NCBI RefSeq assembly: GCF_000987765.1
Contig: NZ_LAHP01000004.1
Location: 124,001 to 188,000 of the forward strand
Direction: 5' to 3'
From: Arsukibacterium sp. MJ3
Lineage (GTDB): Bacteria; Pseudomonadota; Gammaproteobacteria; Enterobacterales; Alteromonadaceae
Length of the DNA stretch: 64,000 nucleotides
The translations under genes and the position numbers were made by a program. Within the stretch, counting starts at the first letter, position 1, and every line of letters starts with the position of its first letter. Below, piece by piece: positions 63,758 through 64,000 of this stretch. The notes under the pieces were generated by a model. The model saw only the letters and a program-made list of their open reading frames with translations. It was not told where the DNA came from and did not search any database.

Positions 63758-64000
63758 ATGAATCTTACTGCAATATTAAACAATGCACTGCATGCCGTTG
63801 CGGGTGCTACCGACATCGCTGCACTAGAAGACGTGCGCGTAACCTTCATGGGTAAAAAGGGCAGTATTACTGAGCTGTTAAAATCGTTAGGCGCGATGGA
63901 CCCTGAACAACGAAAACTGGCTGGACAGCAAATTAATGAATTGAAGCAGCAGGTGCAAGATGCGTTAAATCAGCAGCGTGATCAGCTGCAACAAGCTCAG
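63758..64000 (+). CDS. pheS: Phenylalanyl-tRNA synthetase alpha subunit, 3' end outside the window
   Basis: The frame from ATG 63758 is open to the right edge (81 codons). It matches the PheS N-terminal coiled region: ALHAVAGATDIAALEDVRV, FMGKKGSITELLKSLGAMDPEQRKLAGQ within residues 10-60. GAGG lies about 8 nt before the ATG. The catalytic core is beyond the window. Confidence 0.9.
   Translation, partial: MNLTAILNNALHAVAGATDIAALEDVRVTFMGKKGSITELLKSLGAMDPEQRKLAGQQINELKQQVQDALNQQRDQLQQAQ

Overview
The window looks like chromosomal DNA from a marine or freshwater gammaproteobacterium of the Alteromonadales / Rheinheimera-Alishewanella-Arsukibacterium type. This is inferred from gene content (argD/astC-astA, DUF3718, DUF3081, BamC, Hda, BepA-PerM, YdbH-YnbE-YdbL) and moderate GC; no rRNA or tRNA gene was seen to fix the taxonomy. 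Most of it is housekeeping DNA. Two short stretches differ in base composition and carry decayed genes, so they look acquired.

Layout. 1-9 kb: the C-terminal part of an S9 peptidase, a DsbA/FrnE-like protein, the glutathione-dependent formaldehyde pathway (adhC, fghA), a HIT protein, a lipoprotein 5'-nucleotidase, ChrA and an Lrp/AsnC regulator. 9.2-12.4 kb: an arginine-succinyltransferase cluster (astC/argD, astA, DUF1338) without astD between astA and DUF1338. 12.5-18.2 kb: an FG-GAP protein, a DUF1538 permease + PII-like + CBS operon, paired CrcB fluoride channels, a SOUL lipoprotein and a 38-residue lysine-rich protein. 18.3-26 kb: two GC-rich islands (a dihydrolipoyl-dehydrogenase-like gene, an Old Yellow Enzyme remnant, DUF2254, an amber-interrupted metallopeptidase, an integron-attC-like site) around sad, trmK and a TPR gene.

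26-44.5 kb: SirB2, a propeller-amidohydrolase fusion, DUF1289, a Kef-type antiporter, a DUF3718 gene under a GEMM-I c-di-GMP riboswitch, a pyroglutamyl-peptidase-like protein lacking its catalytic residues, glpK, the cstA / cory-CC-star / arsA operon, ydbH-ynbE-ydbL and an M28 peptidase. 44.5-54.4 kb: lysC under a lysine riboswitch, a dicarboxylate symporter, queC and queE, a LON-domain protein, an arsC fragment overlapping wrbA, bepA and perM. 54.4-64 kb: a PqqU/YncD-like TonB receptor beside a PQQ-type sugar dehydrogenase, bcp, gcvR, dapA, bamC, purC, DUF2066, hda and the start of pheS.

Main points for follow-up: the GEMM-I riboswitch upstream of a DUF3718 gene; the DUF1538-PII-CBS operon as a candidate nucleotide-gated transport system; the catalytically dead Pcp paralogue behind glpK; the cstA-CC-star-arsA operon; and the PQQ receptor-dehydrogenase pair. 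All calls come from reading the sequence and recalled family features; no search was run.
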